In this document: positions 8,669 to 18,044 of the stretch, piece after piece
How the letters are laid out: the number at the start of each line of letters is the position of its first letter
Numbering within the stretch: the first letter of the stretch is position 1
Source: Novosphingobium sp. PhB165
Lineage (GTDB): Bacteria; Pseudomonadota; Alphaproteobacteria; Sphingomonadales; Sphingomonadaceae
Assembly (NCBI RefSeq): GCF_004341845.1
Contig: NZ_SLVB01000002.1
Coordinates: 620,001-684,000, forward strand
Direction of reading: 5' to 3'
Length of the DNA stretch: 64,000 nucleotides
The notes under the pieces: generated by a model
What the model was told of the DNA's origin: nothing
What the model saw: the letters and a program-made list of their open reading frames with translations, nothing else
Databases searched by the model: none
Program-made: the position numbers and the translations under genes

Positions 8669-9883
8669 GTGGAGACTTGCCTTGACGGTCCTGCCCGCCT
8701 CGCGAAACCGCGGACAGGGATCCTGCCGGTTCAGCCGACAAGCCGCCGTGGTGCGCCCGTGAACGACGCTTCCCACACGGCCTTCTCGCCCACCACCGAC
8801 AGGCCCTTCACACCGGCGACCTCCCGGCGCACGCTGTCATGGCGGCCCGCGCGCAGGCTGCTCGACCGGTTGCTCGGCAATGGCCAGCCTGACATTACCA
8901 AGGCCGCGTTCGAACGCTGGCAGATCGCCCCCCGCAGCTGCATCGAAGTGCGCAGCGCGAAAGTCCTGCCCGGCCAGCTGGAGCGGATTTCCGGCGCCGA
9001 GGTCGGCACCGTCAAGGAAGCGATGCGCCACTTCAAGGGCGGCTTCGATGTGATCGCGGCGCCGACCATGGGCTATTGCATCAGGGATGTGCTGCTCCAC
9101 AACGGCGTGCTCCATGCGCGTGGTGCCATTCGCCGGCTTCGCCCCGGCACGCGCTTCGCCCCGCTTGCATTTGCCCCGCATGAGATGGGCCGCCTTGCCC
9201 TCTACGAAAGCGGGCCGGGCAATCTCCGCTTTGGCTCCTGGCTGGGCGACGATTGCCTGACCTACCGGCTTGCCGAAGATGCGGGGGTGCCTTTCACGAC
9301 TGCACTGTCATCGACGGGCAAATTCGGCCGCCACATGTTCGAATACGAAAGCGCGCTCGGGATGCTTCCCGCCAGAGCCGCCGCGATCCACTGCAACGAA
9401 CTCGTGCTGTTCGATGACGAGACCGATAACGAACACAAACGCGCCCGGGCCGACGAGATGCGGTGGCGGCTTGTGCGCCGCCCGGTAGAGCGCCATCCCG
9501 GCGTCTTCCTCCTGCAGGAGCGCGCGAACCGGGCTGGGCCCCACGCGCTGCTCAACGAACTGAACATCGCCGAGCATCTCGCGGTGCGGCATGGCTTCCG
9601 CGTGCTCGACCCGAGCCGGGTGGATATTGCCCAGATCGCCCGCGCCTGTGGCGGTGCCGAAGTGATTGCCGGAGTCGAGGGCGATCATCTCGTTCACGGG
9701 CTGCTGATGATGCCCGCCGATGCCCGCGCGCTGGTGATCCAGCCGCAGACGGGCGTGAATTCCACACTGAAGCGGCTCACCGACCGGCAGGGGCAGGACT
9801 ATGCGCTGGTCGTCGCGAAAGGAGCCAACAATGGCTTTATTGCCGACATCGACGATGTCGAGCGGACGCTCGATCTTGTCTGA
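8669..9883 (+). CDS. GT61-like (DUF563) glycosyltransferase
   Basis: This protein, up to 404 residues, carries the C-terminal signature of GT61/DUF563 enzymes: FLLQERANRAGPHALLNEL, then a low-90s-residue segment with VEGDHLVHGLLMMPADARALVIQ. The N-terminal 30 residues after GTG 8669 look like translated leader, and GTG 8759 is an alternative start. Neither has a clear ribosome site. The gene opens a rightward unit, and its end overlaps the wall-hydrolase gene by 53 bases. The likely role is sugar transfer in polysaccharide assembly, inferred from family and location. Confidence 0.72.
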   Translation: METCLDGPARLAKPRTGILPVQPTSRRGAPVNDASHTAFSPTTDRPFTPATSRRTLSWRPARRLLDRLLGNGQPDITKAAFERWQIAPRSCIEVRSAKVLPGQLERISGAEVGTVKEAMRHFKGGFDVIAAPTMGYCIRDVLLHNGVLHARGAIRRLRPGTRFAPLAFAPHEMGRLALYESGPGNLRFGSWLGDDCLTYRLAEDAGVPFTTALSSTGKFGRHMFEYESALGMLPARAAAIHCNELVLFDDETDNEHKRARADEMRWRLVRRPVERHPGVFLLQERANRAGPHALLNELNIAEHLAVRHGFRVLDPSRVDIAQIARACGGAEVIAGVEGDHLVHGLLMMPADARALVIQPQTGVNSTLKRLTDRQGQDYALVVAKGANNGFIADIDDVERTLDLV

Positions 9884-11102
9884 CCCTTTGCAGAGCATCG
9901 ATGGCCGCAGCACCGGCCGCTGGCGGGACGGTTTCCACGCCGTGGTTCGGGCGCGCGCCATGCTCCTTGGCGCCGTCATGGCGCTGGCTCCCGGCGCCAC
10001 GGTTCCGGTGGCCGGGCTTGCTTTCCAGCCGGCCTCGCCCGCTGCGGCACTGCTGACGAAAACCCGCGCGGTCCCCGCGCTGACCATGTCCACAGCCGGC
10101 TTGCCGCCCCCTGCAACCGACGCCCAGGCGCAACTCGCACGAACCGTGAATGCCGCGATTCCATTGGCACAGGGCGCCTTGTTCCCGGCTCAGCCGTTCT
10201 ATCTCGACAGCTCGTTCGCGGACCGTTCGCGCGCGCTCGATTGCCTTGCAGCGGCTGACTTCTACGAGGCCGGAGGAGATCCTTCGGACCAGCGGGCGGT
10301 GGCGCAAGTGGTGCTCAACCGGGTACGCCACGCCGCGTTCCCGTCCACGATCTGCGGCGTCGTATTCGAAGGCGCCGACCGTCCGACAGGCTGCCAGTTC
10401 ACCTTTACCTGCGACGGCTCACTGTTCCGAAGGCGGCCCACTCCCGCCGCCTGGCAGGACGCGCGGCGCGTAGCGGCCGAGATGTTGCTGGGGCGGGTGG
10501 AGGCCACCGTCGGGCAGGCCACGCACTATCACACCGACTGGGTGAGCCCGGTCTGGGACCGCACGATGGACAAGCTGGCGGTGGTCAAGACCCACCTCTT
10601 CTTCCGCTGGCACGGCGCGAGCGGCGCCCCCACTTTCGGCAAGCACTATGCCGGAAGCGAACCGCGCATCGCGCTGCTGGCGCCGCTGTCTCAGGCACAC
10701 GCGGTCGATGGCCCGCTTGACGGAGGACAGCCGGCTTCCGCATCCGCACTGACCGCAGTTGCCACGGCTGGAGTACCCTCGCCGCTCGCTTCGGTTCCAC
10801 AAGCTCCGGCCCCATCGTTGCAGGATCAGGGCATTTTCCTTGTCACGCTTCCCGCCGGTGCCTCCCCCGACAGTTTCCGGCGCATTGCCGAGCAGCGCTG
10901 CGCGGGATTTGCCGACTGCCGCTTCGTCGGCTGGACCGACTCTTCCCGCCGCGCCAACACGTTGCCGCTGCCCGGCAATTCGGTGGACGCCATCTCCTTT
11001 ACATTCGTACGACACTCAAATGACAAGGCCGTGCGGGTGCAGTGGAATTGCAGCGAGTTTCCCCGGGTAAACACGGATGAATGCCTGCAACGCGCCACTT
11101 GA
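9831..11102 (+). CDS. SleB-type cell-wall hydrolase, secreted
   Basis: This 423-residue protein has an N-terminal hydrophobic segment (about residues 41-62) and a Hydrolase_2/SleB domain (about 120-260). Recognisable parts are LAAADFYEAGGDPSDQRAVA, VVLNRVRHAAFPSTICGVVF, CQFTFTCDGS and THYHTDWVSPVW. These enzymes cleave peptidoglycan glycan strands. A second C-terminal region (from about 335) with four cysteines is not recognised. ATG 9831 follows GAAAGGAG; the frame extends further upstream only inside the GT61 gene. The overlap with that gene suggests co-expression, perhaps to open the wall for polymer or transporter assembly, which is inference. Confidence 0.82.
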   Translation: MALLPTSTMSSGRSILSDPLQSIDGRSTGRWRDGFHAVVRARAMLLGAVMALAPGATVPVAGLAFQPASPAAALLTKTRAVPALTMSTAGLPPPATDAQAQLARTVNAAIPLAQGALFPAQPFYLDSSFADRSRALDCLAAADFYEAGGDPSDQRAVAQVVLNRVRHAAFPSTICGVVFEGADRPTGCQFTFTCDGSLFRRRPTPAAWQDARRVAAEMLLGRVEATVGQATHYHTDWVSPVWDRTMDKLAVVKTHLFFRWHGASGAPTFGKHYAGSEPRIALLAPLSQAHAVDGPLDGGQPASASALTAVATAGVPSPLASVPQAPAPSLQDQGIFLVTLPAGASPDSFRRIAEQRCAGFADCRFVGWTDSSRRANTLPLPGNSVDAISFTFVRHSNDKAVRVQWNCSEFPRVNTDECLQRAT

Positions 11103-11288
11103 GCGCGTTTGCGGCACTTCAAAGTTTGCATCTTGATATATCTTAAGGCGCTTTACCGGAGCCGACGACCGCTCCCGGAACCTAAGCACCGCGCGCGGGA
11201 ATCCAGCCTCCCTGAAAACCTGTACTGGCAATGCAGACTGACGCCGACGGGCACCGCGCGATAGTCTCTTTCCATGTTCCGTTCATAG

Positions 11289-12536
11289 ATGGGGGCGGCA
11301 ATGGAATTGCAGAAAGCCACTACTGGCGAGCCCCTTTCGCTTAGCGAATATGAGGCTGAAGACACCGGCAGCGCTGTTGCCGAGCGGACCGTCGTCAAGA
11401 AACGACGGGCCCCACCGGTCGATCTGGACGACGCGCCGGTAACGCGCCCGTTCCTGCCCCCGCTCAGCGAGTTCTTGCCCTATCTCGAAGGGATCTGGGC
11501 CAATCGCTGGCTGACCAATGCCGGGCCGTTCCACCAGCAGTTCGAGGAAGAACTGGCCGCCTATCTCGGCGTCGAGCATGTCGCCTTGACCTCGAACGGG
11601 ACGGCGGCGCTGGAACTCGTGCTCCGGGCGCTCGACCTGAAGGGCGAGGTCATCACCACGCCTTTCACGTTCGTCGCCACCACCCATGCGATCCAGTCGT
11701 GCAACTTGCGGCCGGTCTTCGTGGATATCGACCCCAAAACGGGCAATCTCGATCCCGAATTGATCGAGCAGGCCATCACCAGCGAGACGTGCGCCATCCT
11801 GCCGGTGCATTGCTTCGGCCACCCTTGCGGGACCGAGCGCATTGCCGAGATCGCGGCGGCCCACGGCCTGAAGACGCTCTACGACGGCGCCCATGCCTTC
11901 AACGTCCGCCGCGACGGGAAGAGCCTGTTGACGGCGGGTGACGCCACCTGCCTCAGCTTCCACGCCACCAAGGTCTTCAACACGTTTGAAGGCGGCGCGA
12001 TCATTTGCGATGCGCCCCTGAAGGCGCGGATCGCGCAACTGCGCAATTTCGGGTTCTCCAATGCAACCTCGGTCGACGCGGTTGGCACCAATGCCAAGAT
12101 GAGCGAGTTCCAGGCCGCGTTCGGCCTGCTCCAGCTCAAGTATGCCGATGAAGTGATCGCCCGGCGCGGCGCGATCTCGGCGCGCTACACGGCGGGCATC
12201 CGGGAGATCGCAGGCATTGACCTGTTCCAGCCCGAACCCGGCTGGCAGCTCAACCATTCCTATTACCCGATGCTGCTTGCGGACCATCTAGCGGACCGCC
12301 GCGAAGAGCTTTGTGAGCGCCTGCGGGCCAGGGGCATCCATGCGCGGGCCTATTTCTGGCCGCTGGTGAGCGATCATTCGGTCTACCGCGACTTGCCGTC
12401 CGCCCGCGCGGACATGCCGGTCGCCCGCAGCTTTGCCCGTAGGATCCTGTGCCTGCCGCTCTATCCCGACCTTGCCCCGCGCCATATCGAAACGGCGATC
12501 GGCATCATCCGGGATTTCTGCGCGAGCGACGCCTGA
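11289..12536 (+). CDS. DegT/DnrJ/EryC1/StrS aminotransferase
   Basis: This 415-residue PLP enzyme converts a nucleotide-linked keto-sugar to an amino-sugar. The cofactor lysine is K228 in SFHATKVFNTFEGGA, and other family marks are SNGTAALELVLRAL, TPFTFVATTHAI, DGAHAFN and an ordered C-terminal small domain. About 45 residues precede the first conserved segment, so ATG 11301 or a later start is possible. The preceding 186-base gap probably holds its promoter. With the two following glycosyltransferases it implies an amino-sugar (for example a perosamine-like residue) in the polymer; product identity is inference. Confidence 0.9.
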   Translation: MGAAMELQKATTGEPLSLSEYEAEDTGSAVAERTVVKKRRAPPVDLDDAPVTRPFLPPLSEFLPYLEGIWANRWLTNAGPFHQQFEEELAAYLGVEHVALTSNGTAALELVLRALDLKGEVITTPFTFVATTHAIQSCNLRPVFVDIDPKTGNLDPELIEQAITSETCAILPVHCFGHPCGTERIAEIAAAHGLKTLYDGAHAFNVRRDGKSLLTAGDATCLSFHATKVFNTFEGGAIICDAPLKARIAQLRNFGFSNATSVDAVGTNAKMSEFQAAFGLLQLKYADEVIARRGAISARYTAGIREIAGIDLFQPEPGWQLNHSYYPMLLADHLADRREELCERLRARGIHARAYFWPLVSDHSVYRDLPSARADMPVARSFARRILCLPLYPDLAPRHIETAIGIIRDFCASDA

Positions 12537-12562
12537 GGAAGGACCGAACGGATGTTAACGGA

Positions 12563-13915
12563 ATGACCGTGCAGTTGCCCTCCCCTCAATTCCCGCAGCC
12601 CGGCCGGGGGGATGTGAGGACTCCGTCAGAGCCGGAAGCCCCGAAGCTCAACATTCTGCTGATCGCCGAGAACGTATCGCGCAATCTCAGCGGCGAAACG
12701 ATCCTGCCCTATTACTACCTCCAGCACTTCCTTGCGCTGGGGCACGATGTCAGAATCATTTGCCACGAGCGCGTTCGCGAACAACTTGCGGAAGACCTAG
12801 ACCCGGCGATGTTCGCGCGGTTTTCCTTCGTCGGTGATCACTTCCTGCAACGCATCCTGTTCCGCATCGGCCGGATCTTTCCGCACCGCGTGGAGGATCT
12901 CGTCTTCAACCAGCTGATCCACCTGATTACCCAGCAGCGCATCCGGCGGATGGCGCGAGAGCGGGTGGCGCAAGGCACTGTCGACGTGGTTTTCGAGCCC
13001 GCGCCGATTGCGGCCCGGGCCGTCAGTTTCATGTACGATCTGGGCGCTCCGGTGGTGATCGGGCCGATGAGCGGCGGCATGGACCTGCCGCCCGCCTTCC
13101 GGCACATGGACGGCCCGCTGGTGCGCATGGCGATCTCCGGCACGCGCAGCGCCACGGGGCTGCTCCACCGGCTGATCCCGGGCAAGCGCAAGGCGGCCGT
13201 GCTGTTGGTCGCCAACGAGCAGACGCGGGCGGCCCTGCCGAGCGGTGTCTCCGGACAGATCCGCGAAGTGATGGAAAGCGCGGTCGACCTCGGCCGCTGG
13301 CAGCAGCGCGGCGCCGATCCCGCGCTGGGCGGCAAGATGTCCTTCATCTTCTGCGGCCGGTTCGTGGACTGGAAAGGCATCTCCTACCTCGTGCGCGCTT
13401 TCGCGCCGCTGGCCCGCGCCGGCGGGGTCCGCCTGGATCTTGTCGGCGACGGAGAGCTTTACGGCGAGATCGAGGAACTGGTGCGTGCGGAAGGCCTTGC
13501 CGACAGCGTGGTGATGCATGGCCGCGTCCCGCTGGAACGCTACATGGAACTGCTGCTGGACGCCGGCGCCTTCGTATCGCCCTCGCTGCGGGAATGCGGT
13601 GGCATCGCGATGATGGAGGCCATGGCCATTGGCGTTCCCGTAATCGCCGCCGACTGGGGCGGCGCCGCCCAATATGCAAGCCGCGACTGCGCGATCCTGG
13701 TGCCGCCTTCGTCGAAGAGCGACTTCGTGGACGGGCTGACCGCCGCCATGCGTCAGCTTGCCAATTCACCCGAACTGCGCCGCGATCTTGGCCATGCCGG
13801 CCGCCGTCACCTCGAACGCGAAGGGCACGACTGGGCGGTGAAGGCACGTACGATCGCAGGGATATTGCAGGATGTTTCCCAACCGCACCGCGCCGCGCCG
13901 GTCATGGCCGAATAG
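12563..13915 (+). CDS. GT4 family glycosyltransferase
   Basis: This 450-residue GT-B glycosyltransferase has an N-terminal domain starting LNILLIAENVSRNLSGET and a donor domain with FIFCGRFVDWKGISYLVRAF, LDLVGDGELYGEIEELV and SPSLRECGGIAMMEAMAIGVPV, which includes the conserved E-x7-E. ATG 12563 is used; an open frame continues back to 12449 but overlaps the aminotransferase end and has no support. It lies 26 bases after the aminotransferase and is likely co-transcribed. Confidence 0.88.
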   Translation: MTVQLPSPQFPQPGRGDVRTPSEPEAPKLNILLIAENVSRNLSGETILPYYYLQHFLALGHDVRIICHERVREQLAEDLDPAMFARFSFVGDHFLQRILFRIGRIFPHRVEDLVFNQLIHLITQQRIRRMARERVAQGTVDVVFEPAPIAARAVSFMYDLGAPVVIGPMSGGMDLPPAFRHMDGPLVRMAISGTRSATGLLHRLIPGKRKAAVLLVANEQTRAALPSGVSGQIREVMESAVDLGRWQQRGADPALGGKMSFIFCGRFVDWKGISYLVRAFAPLARAGGVRLDLVGDGELYGEIEELVRAEGLADSVVMHGRVPLERYMELLLDAGAFVSPSLRECGGIAMMEAMAIGVPVIAADWGGAAQYASRDCAILVPPSSKSDFVDGLTAAMRQLANSPELRRDLGHAGRRHLEREGHDWAVKARTIAGILQDVSQPHRAAPVMAE

Positions 13916-13948
13916 CGCCGTCACACAGGATCTTGCGAAAGCCAGCCC

Positions 13949-15079
13949 ATGGAACAGACCGACAGACCAGACATCGTCTTCTACGCGCGGCAGCTCTATA
14001 ACGGAGGTGTCGACCGGGTGGTGTTCAACCTTGCCGAGGAGTTCCTGGCGCGCGGCATCCACCCGGTGATCCTGGTCGATCTCGACAATCCGTGGTCGCC
14101 GTTCCGCAACCTCATTCCCGAGGGCGTGACGTACGAAGTGCTCGACGCAAAGGGCCCCATCGCGCGGGTGACCAAGCTGCGCGCCTACTTGCGCCGGACC
14201 CGGCCGCAGGCGGTGATGTGCACGGGCTTCGGCTTCCCCAACCTCGTCGCCATTCTGGTGCGGTGGATCGCGGGCTTCCACTTCCGCCTGATGCTGACCG
14301 AGCATTGCTTCCCCTCGGTCGATCTTGACGAGGCACGGCCCTGGCAATCGCGGTACTGGTTCTTCCGGCTGGCCCACCTGTTCTATCCGCGCGCGGATAC
14401 CATCGTCGCGGTGTCCAAGGGCACGGCGCTGGATCTTGCCAAAGTGATCGACATCGATCCGGGCACGATCACCTGTATCTACAACCCTATCGTCAGCGAC
14501 GGCCTGATCGAATCCGGTCAGGCACCGGTCGACCATCCGTGGTTCCGCGATCCCGACGTGCCGATCGTCATGGGCGTGGGCCGCCTTGAGCACCAGAAGG
14601 ATTTCGGCACGCTCATCACCGCCTTCGCGAAAGTCCGCAAGCAGATGCGCTGCCGCCTCATCATCCTGGGCGACGGTTCGGAGCGCCCGATGCTGACCGA
14701 TCTGGTCAATCGCCTCGGCCTCTCGGAAGACGTGTCGATGCCCGGCTTCGCGCCCAATCCCCATGCCTATACCGCCAAGGCCAGCCTTTTCGTGCTGTCC
14801 TCGCGGTTCGAGAGCCTGGCCAACGTGGTGATCGAAGCGATGGCGCTGGGCACGCCCGTAATCGCCACCGACTGCCCTTCCGGCCCTGCCGAAGCGCTGG
14901 ACCATGGCCGCTTCGGCAAGCTGGTGAACGTGGAAGACCCGGACATGCTGGCGGACGCCATGCTCGATGTGCTGAACAAGCGCCCCGCGCCGGTACCGAC
15001 CAGTTGGCTGGAGCAGTTCACCACCCGGGTTTCGGCCAATCGCTATCTTGAGTTGCTGACACCCGCGCCCGGATGTTGA
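13949..15079 (+). CDS. GT4 family glycosyltransferase
   Basis: This 376-residue enzyme is another GT4 member: N-terminal IVFYARQLYNGGVDRVVFNLAEE, donor domain VMGVGRLEHQKDFGTLITAF, LIILGDGSERPML and FVLSSRFESLANVVIEAMALGTPV, followed by ATDCPSGPAEAL, a signature common in lipopolysaccharide GT4 enzymes. It begins 33 bases after the preceding transferase and its end overlaps the acyltransferase start by 7 bases, so three genes form one coupled unit. Confidence 0.9.
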   Translation: MEQTDRPDIVFYARQLYNGGVDRVVFNLAEEFLARGIHPVILVDLDNPWSPFRNLIPEGVTYEVLDAKGPIARVTKLRAYLRRTRPQAVMCTGFGFPNLVAILVRWIAGFHFRLMLTEHCFPSVDLDEARPWQSRYWFFRLAHLFYPRADTIVAVSKGTALDLAKVIDIDPGTITCIYNPIVSDGLIESGQAPVDHPWFRDPDVPIVMGVGRLEHQKDFGTLITAFAKVRKQMRCRLIILGDGSERPMLTDLVNRLGLSEDVSMPGFAPNPHAYTAKASLFVLSSRFESLANVVIEAMALGTPVIATDCPSGPAEALDHGRFGKLVNVEDPDMLADAMLDVLNKRPAPVPTSWLEQFTTRVSANRYLELLTPAPGC

Positions 15080-16182
15080 CGGTCCAGAGCCACGCCAAGC
15101 TTGCCCAGCTGACCTCGCTGCGTTTCTTCGCGGCGCTGCTGGTTCTGCTTTCGCATCTGGTGTTCTTCGAACAGAGCCGCAGCCCTGCCTTGCGGGGCCT
15201 TTATGAGGTGTTCCTGCGGCAAGGCGCCTGCGGCGTCACCTTTTTCTTCATCCTCTCCGGCTTCATCCTGACCCACGCCTATGAGCGCGCGCTGAAAACC
15301 GGCGAGGTTTCGGTGGCGACTTACCTCTATCGGCGTCTGGCGAGGATCTTTCCGCTCCATCTGGCGGTCGGACTGGCGTTTATCGGCTATCTGGTGCTGA
15401 AGAATGACTTGCCGCCCACACCCGCGATCTGGCTCAACCTCGCGCTGCTGCACAGCTGGTTTCCCGAGCCGCTGATCCACTATTCATTGAACGGCCCTTC
15501 CTGGACACTGTCCAATGAGCTGTTCTTCTACACGCTGTTTCCCTGGCTGGTGAAGATGAGCCCCAAGACGATGCGGAGCGTCTTCATCGGCGGCATCGCC
15601 GTGATCGCGGCAGGCGCCAGCTTCGCGGCGATGCGGGTCCACGGTTACTCGCCTTTCGTCGACTGGCTGTTCTACGTCTTCCCCTTGACCCGTCTGTTCG
15701 AATTCCTCGCGGGCATCCTGCTCTACCGCGCATGGCAGCAAGGCATGGGAAGACGCTGGGCAACCGGCCCGACCGAGGCCCTACTGGTTGCGACGGTGCT
15801 GGCCACGATGTTCGCGGTCGATTGGTTCTCGGTGCCGCTGGCGTTCCGGTACCAGCTCGTGTTCGTGCCGCCGATGGCGGCGCTGATTCTGATATTCGCG
15901 CATGGCCGGGGGGCTCTGTCCGGCATGTTGCACAATCCCGTGCTGCAACTTCTGGGCGAGGCATCGTTCGCGCTCTACCTCGTGCATCGGCCGCTCATGA
16001 CGTTCATGGAGCGCTGGGCCAGCGGCACTGCGGCGGGCGATCTGGCACTGGCCTCGGCGATGCTGCTGCTGGCGCTGACGGCCGCGATCCTGACGTACCT
16101 CCTGTTCGACCGTCCCGTGGAGCGCTGGCTCCGGCGCCGCAGCAAGAGCGCGGTCGGGCGCGATCCCCTCGCCGCCCAATAG
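15073..16182 (+). CDS. Acyltransferase 3 family membrane protein (OafA/ExoZ-like)
   Basis: This 369-residue integral membrane protein has about ten hydrophobic segments and the family opening LTSLRFFAALLVLLSHLVF (with the conserved Arg 17 and His 28). Also visible are FFFILSGFILTHAYERAL and WTLSNELFFYTLFPW. The family O-acylates sugars, usually adding acetate, on the periplasmic side. It ends the glycosyltransferase unit and so probably decorates the exopolysaccharide. The ATG overlaps the upstream stop. Confidence 0.9.
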   Translation: MLTVQSHAKLAQLTSLRFFAALLVLLSHLVFFEQSRSPALRGLYEVFLRQGACGVTFFFILSGFILTHAYERALKTGEVSVATYLYRRLARIFPLHLAVGLAFIGYLVLKNDLPPTPAIWLNLALLHSWFPEPLIHYSLNGPSWTLSNELFFYTLFPWLVKMSPKTMRSVFIGGIAVIAAGASFAAMRVHGYSPFVDWLFYVFPLTRLFEFLAGILLYRAWQQGMGRRWATGPTEALLVATVLATMFAVDWFSVPLAFRYQLVFVPPMAALILIFAHGRGALSGMLHNPVLQLLGEASFALYLVHRPLMTFMERWASGTAAGDLALASAMLLLALTAAILTYLLFDRPVERWLRRRSKSAVGRDPLAAQ

Positions 16183-16308
16183 TTGAGCCGCGCGAGACAC
16201 TCGGTCTGCCGCTTGCCGTGCCCAGCGGCCATTGACGATTCCCCCACCGCCCCTAAAGCATCAGGCATTGCATTTGCTCTGATCCGCGCAAGGAGCGCAA
16301 ATCCGTCG

Positions 16309-16539
16309 ATGTTCGACCTCCAGTTCTCGACCTCGCCCGGGTCGGATCCCATCCACCAGAAGATCGATGCCGGCGACGAAGCCGCCGCCCATGCCGCCGC
16401 CAAGCGCGTCATCGCACAGGCGCTGGGCAAGCCCGACGCTTTCGTGCACCTTGACGGAACGGGCACTTTTCGGGCGGGTGCCGGATACTGGAGCCGGTCC
16501 GGCCGCTTCTCGATCACGCCGAGCCGGGCAACCCGCTGA
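16309..16539 (+). CDS. Small hypothetical protein
   Basis: This 76-residue open frame reads MFDLQFSTSPGSDPIHQKID, then an Ala-rich amphipathic helix and a Gly/Ser/Arg-rich end. I do not recognise it. An AGGAG lies 16 bases before the ATG, which is far for a ribosome site. A longer in-frame version starts at 16183, but that part has no protein-like character. It sits before a terminator hairpin and reads convergently with the esterase gene. Confidence 0.45.
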   Translation: MFDLQFSTSPGSDPIHQKIDAGDEAAAHAAAKRVIAQALGKPDAFVHLDGTGTFRAGAGYWSRSGRFSITPSRATR

Positions 16540-16546
16540 GGACCCC

Positions 16547-16574
16547 AAGGCGCAGCGCATCCGCGCAGCGCCTT
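16547..16574. terminator. Bidirectional terminator hairpin
   Basis: A 12-bp stem with one mismatch (AAGGCGCAGCGC, loop ATCC, GCGCAGCGCCTT) lies between the small rightward gene and the end of the leftward esterase. There is no T-run, so termination strength is uncertain. Confidence 0.55.
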
Positions 16575-16580
16575 GTAAAT

Positions 16581-17543
16581 TCACCCCTGCGCAAAAGCCC
16601 GTCCCAAGGCTGCCATGCGCAGGCGGACAAGCTCGGCCACTTGCGGGGCGTTCTGGGCAACGCCGAAGCCATGATAGGCACCCGGAATCACGTGCAGTTC
16701 CACGGGCGTTCCCACCCGCATCAGTCTGCGGGCGAATTCCATGTCTTCTTCCAGAAATAGATCCAGCGCGCCCACCGAAATGAAGGTGGATGGCAATCCG
16801 GTCAGGTCTTTCGTTCTGGCGGGAACGGCGGCTTCCGGCACGTCATCGCCGCCGGCTTCGCGGCCCAGCATAGCCGACCATCCGAAGTGGTTTTTCTGCG
16901 GCGTCCAGACGAATTCGCCGCAATAGGGATTGAGATCGTTTCCGGCGACCGTGCGGTCGTCCAGCATGGGGGCGTCGAGCAGCAGGAAGCGAATCGCCGG
17001 CCCGTTTTCATTGCGGGCGTGAATGGCCAGCGCAGCGGCATGGCCGCCGCCCGCGCTTTCGCCTGAAACCGCGATACGGTCCCTGTCGATTCCGAATTCG
17101 TCCGCATTGTCGGCCAGCCAGCGGAGCGCGACGTAGCAATCCTCCAGCGCGCCGGGCCAGACCGTTTCCGGCGCGAGGCGATAGTCCACCGATACGACCA
17201 CGCAGCCCGTCGCCAGCGCCGTGGAGCGGTTGGAGATGTCGCTCATGTCGGCATCGCCCAACACATAGCCGCCGCCATGAATGTGCAGCATGGCCGGGCG
17301 CAAGGCCTTGTCCGTCTGGGGAGGATCGTAACGAAGCACCCTCACGTCCGGTGCATCGCTTCCGCTCGGGATGCGATGCTCGCTTCGCGAAACGACGGCC
17401 AGCTTTTCCGGCAGCGGCGGCATTTCCCGCGAGGCGAAAGGTTGGCGAAACTGCGCCATGCCCGCGCCGAAATCGACGTCGGGCATCACATCGAGCCCGA
17501 TCAGGAGTTCAGGCGCCACCAGCTTCCGGCTGCTCTCATGCAT
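16581..17543 (-). CDS. Alpha/beta hydrolase, hormone-sensitive-lipase-type esterase
   Basis: This 320-residue cytoplasmic carboxylesterase has the HGGG oxyanion motif (residues 89-92), the nucleophile in GESAGG (Ser 163), an acid in VGALDLFLEED and a catalytic His in GAYHGF near residue 296. All catalytic parts are intact and the length fits the HSL family. The substrate is not evident. It ends at a terminator and is followed upstream by a small secreted-protein gene 174 bases away, which has its own ribosome site. Confidence 0.9.
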   Translation of the reverse strand: MHESSRKLVAPELLIGLDVMPDVDFGAGMAQFRQPFASREMPPLPEKLAVVSRSEHRIPSGSDAPDVRVLRYDPPQTDKALRPAMLHIHGGGYVLGDADMSDISNRSTALATGCVVVSVDYRLAPETVWPGALEDCYVALRWLADNADEFGIDRDRIAVSGESAGGGHAAALAIHARNENGPAIRFLLLDAPMLDDRTVAGNDLNPYCGEFVWTPQKNHFGWSAMLGREAGGDDVPEAAVPARTKDLTGLPSTFISVGALDLFLEEDMEFARRLMRVGTPVELHVIPGAYHGFGVAQNAPQVAELVRLRMAALGRAFAQG

Positions 17544-17717
17544 CGTCGATTGACCTCAATTGTCCTGTCGTCCGCGTCTGATGGCCCGCCCCGTTGCCGG
17601 TGCCAACCAAGATCGGCCGCCAGCGGGCAGGCATCGCACCACCGGCGAACACCGCAATCACGCTCTGTTTGCCGCATTGTCCGGCCGCCGGCATCATGTC
17701 CGGCGACCGGATTGTAT

Positions 17718-18044
17718 TCACTTCTTGGCGGGCAGTTTCGAAAGGTCGGTCTGAACTTTCGACAGCGCCTCGTCGGTGATCTTGTCAGGTGCGTACTGCT
17801 GGACGGTCTTCAACGACATCGAACGGGCCATGTCGATCTGCGGGTTCGTGGAAAGACCGGGCAGGTACTTGTCGATGATCGCCTTGGCGGCGGGATCGTC
17901 AAGCAGGGTGCCGATATTCGTTTCGGTCACGGTATAGCCCGCAGTGGCAGAGGGCGTGGCGGCCACAGGCGCCGCTGCCTGTGCTTCGGCGGCCATCGGA
18001 GCGAAAGCAACTGCCAGGCCAAGAGCCATTCCAACAAGCTTCAT
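17718..18044 (-). CDS. Small secreted hypothetical protein
   Basis: This 108-residue protein has a clear signal peptide (MKLVGMALGLAVAFAPMAAEAQA) and an acidic/helical mature part of about 80 residues with TNIGTLLDDPAAKAIIDKY and LPGLSTNPQIDMARSMSLKT. I do not recognise a named domain, although it reads as a real periplasmic protein. ATG 18044 is preceded by GGAGG; an upstream in-frame ATG at 18137 gives a non-signal leader and is rejected. It may share a transcript with the esterase gene. Confidence 0.75.
   Translation of the reverse strand: MKLVGMALGLAVAFAPMAAEAQAAAPVAATPSATAGYTVTETNIGTLLDDPAAKAIIDKYLPGLSTNPQIDMARSMSLKTVQQYAPDKITDEALSKVQTDLSKLPAKK

Noticed and set aside
16183..16308. Upstream part of the small 16309 gene
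   Set aside because: It has no protein-like character and starts directly at the acyltransferase stop.
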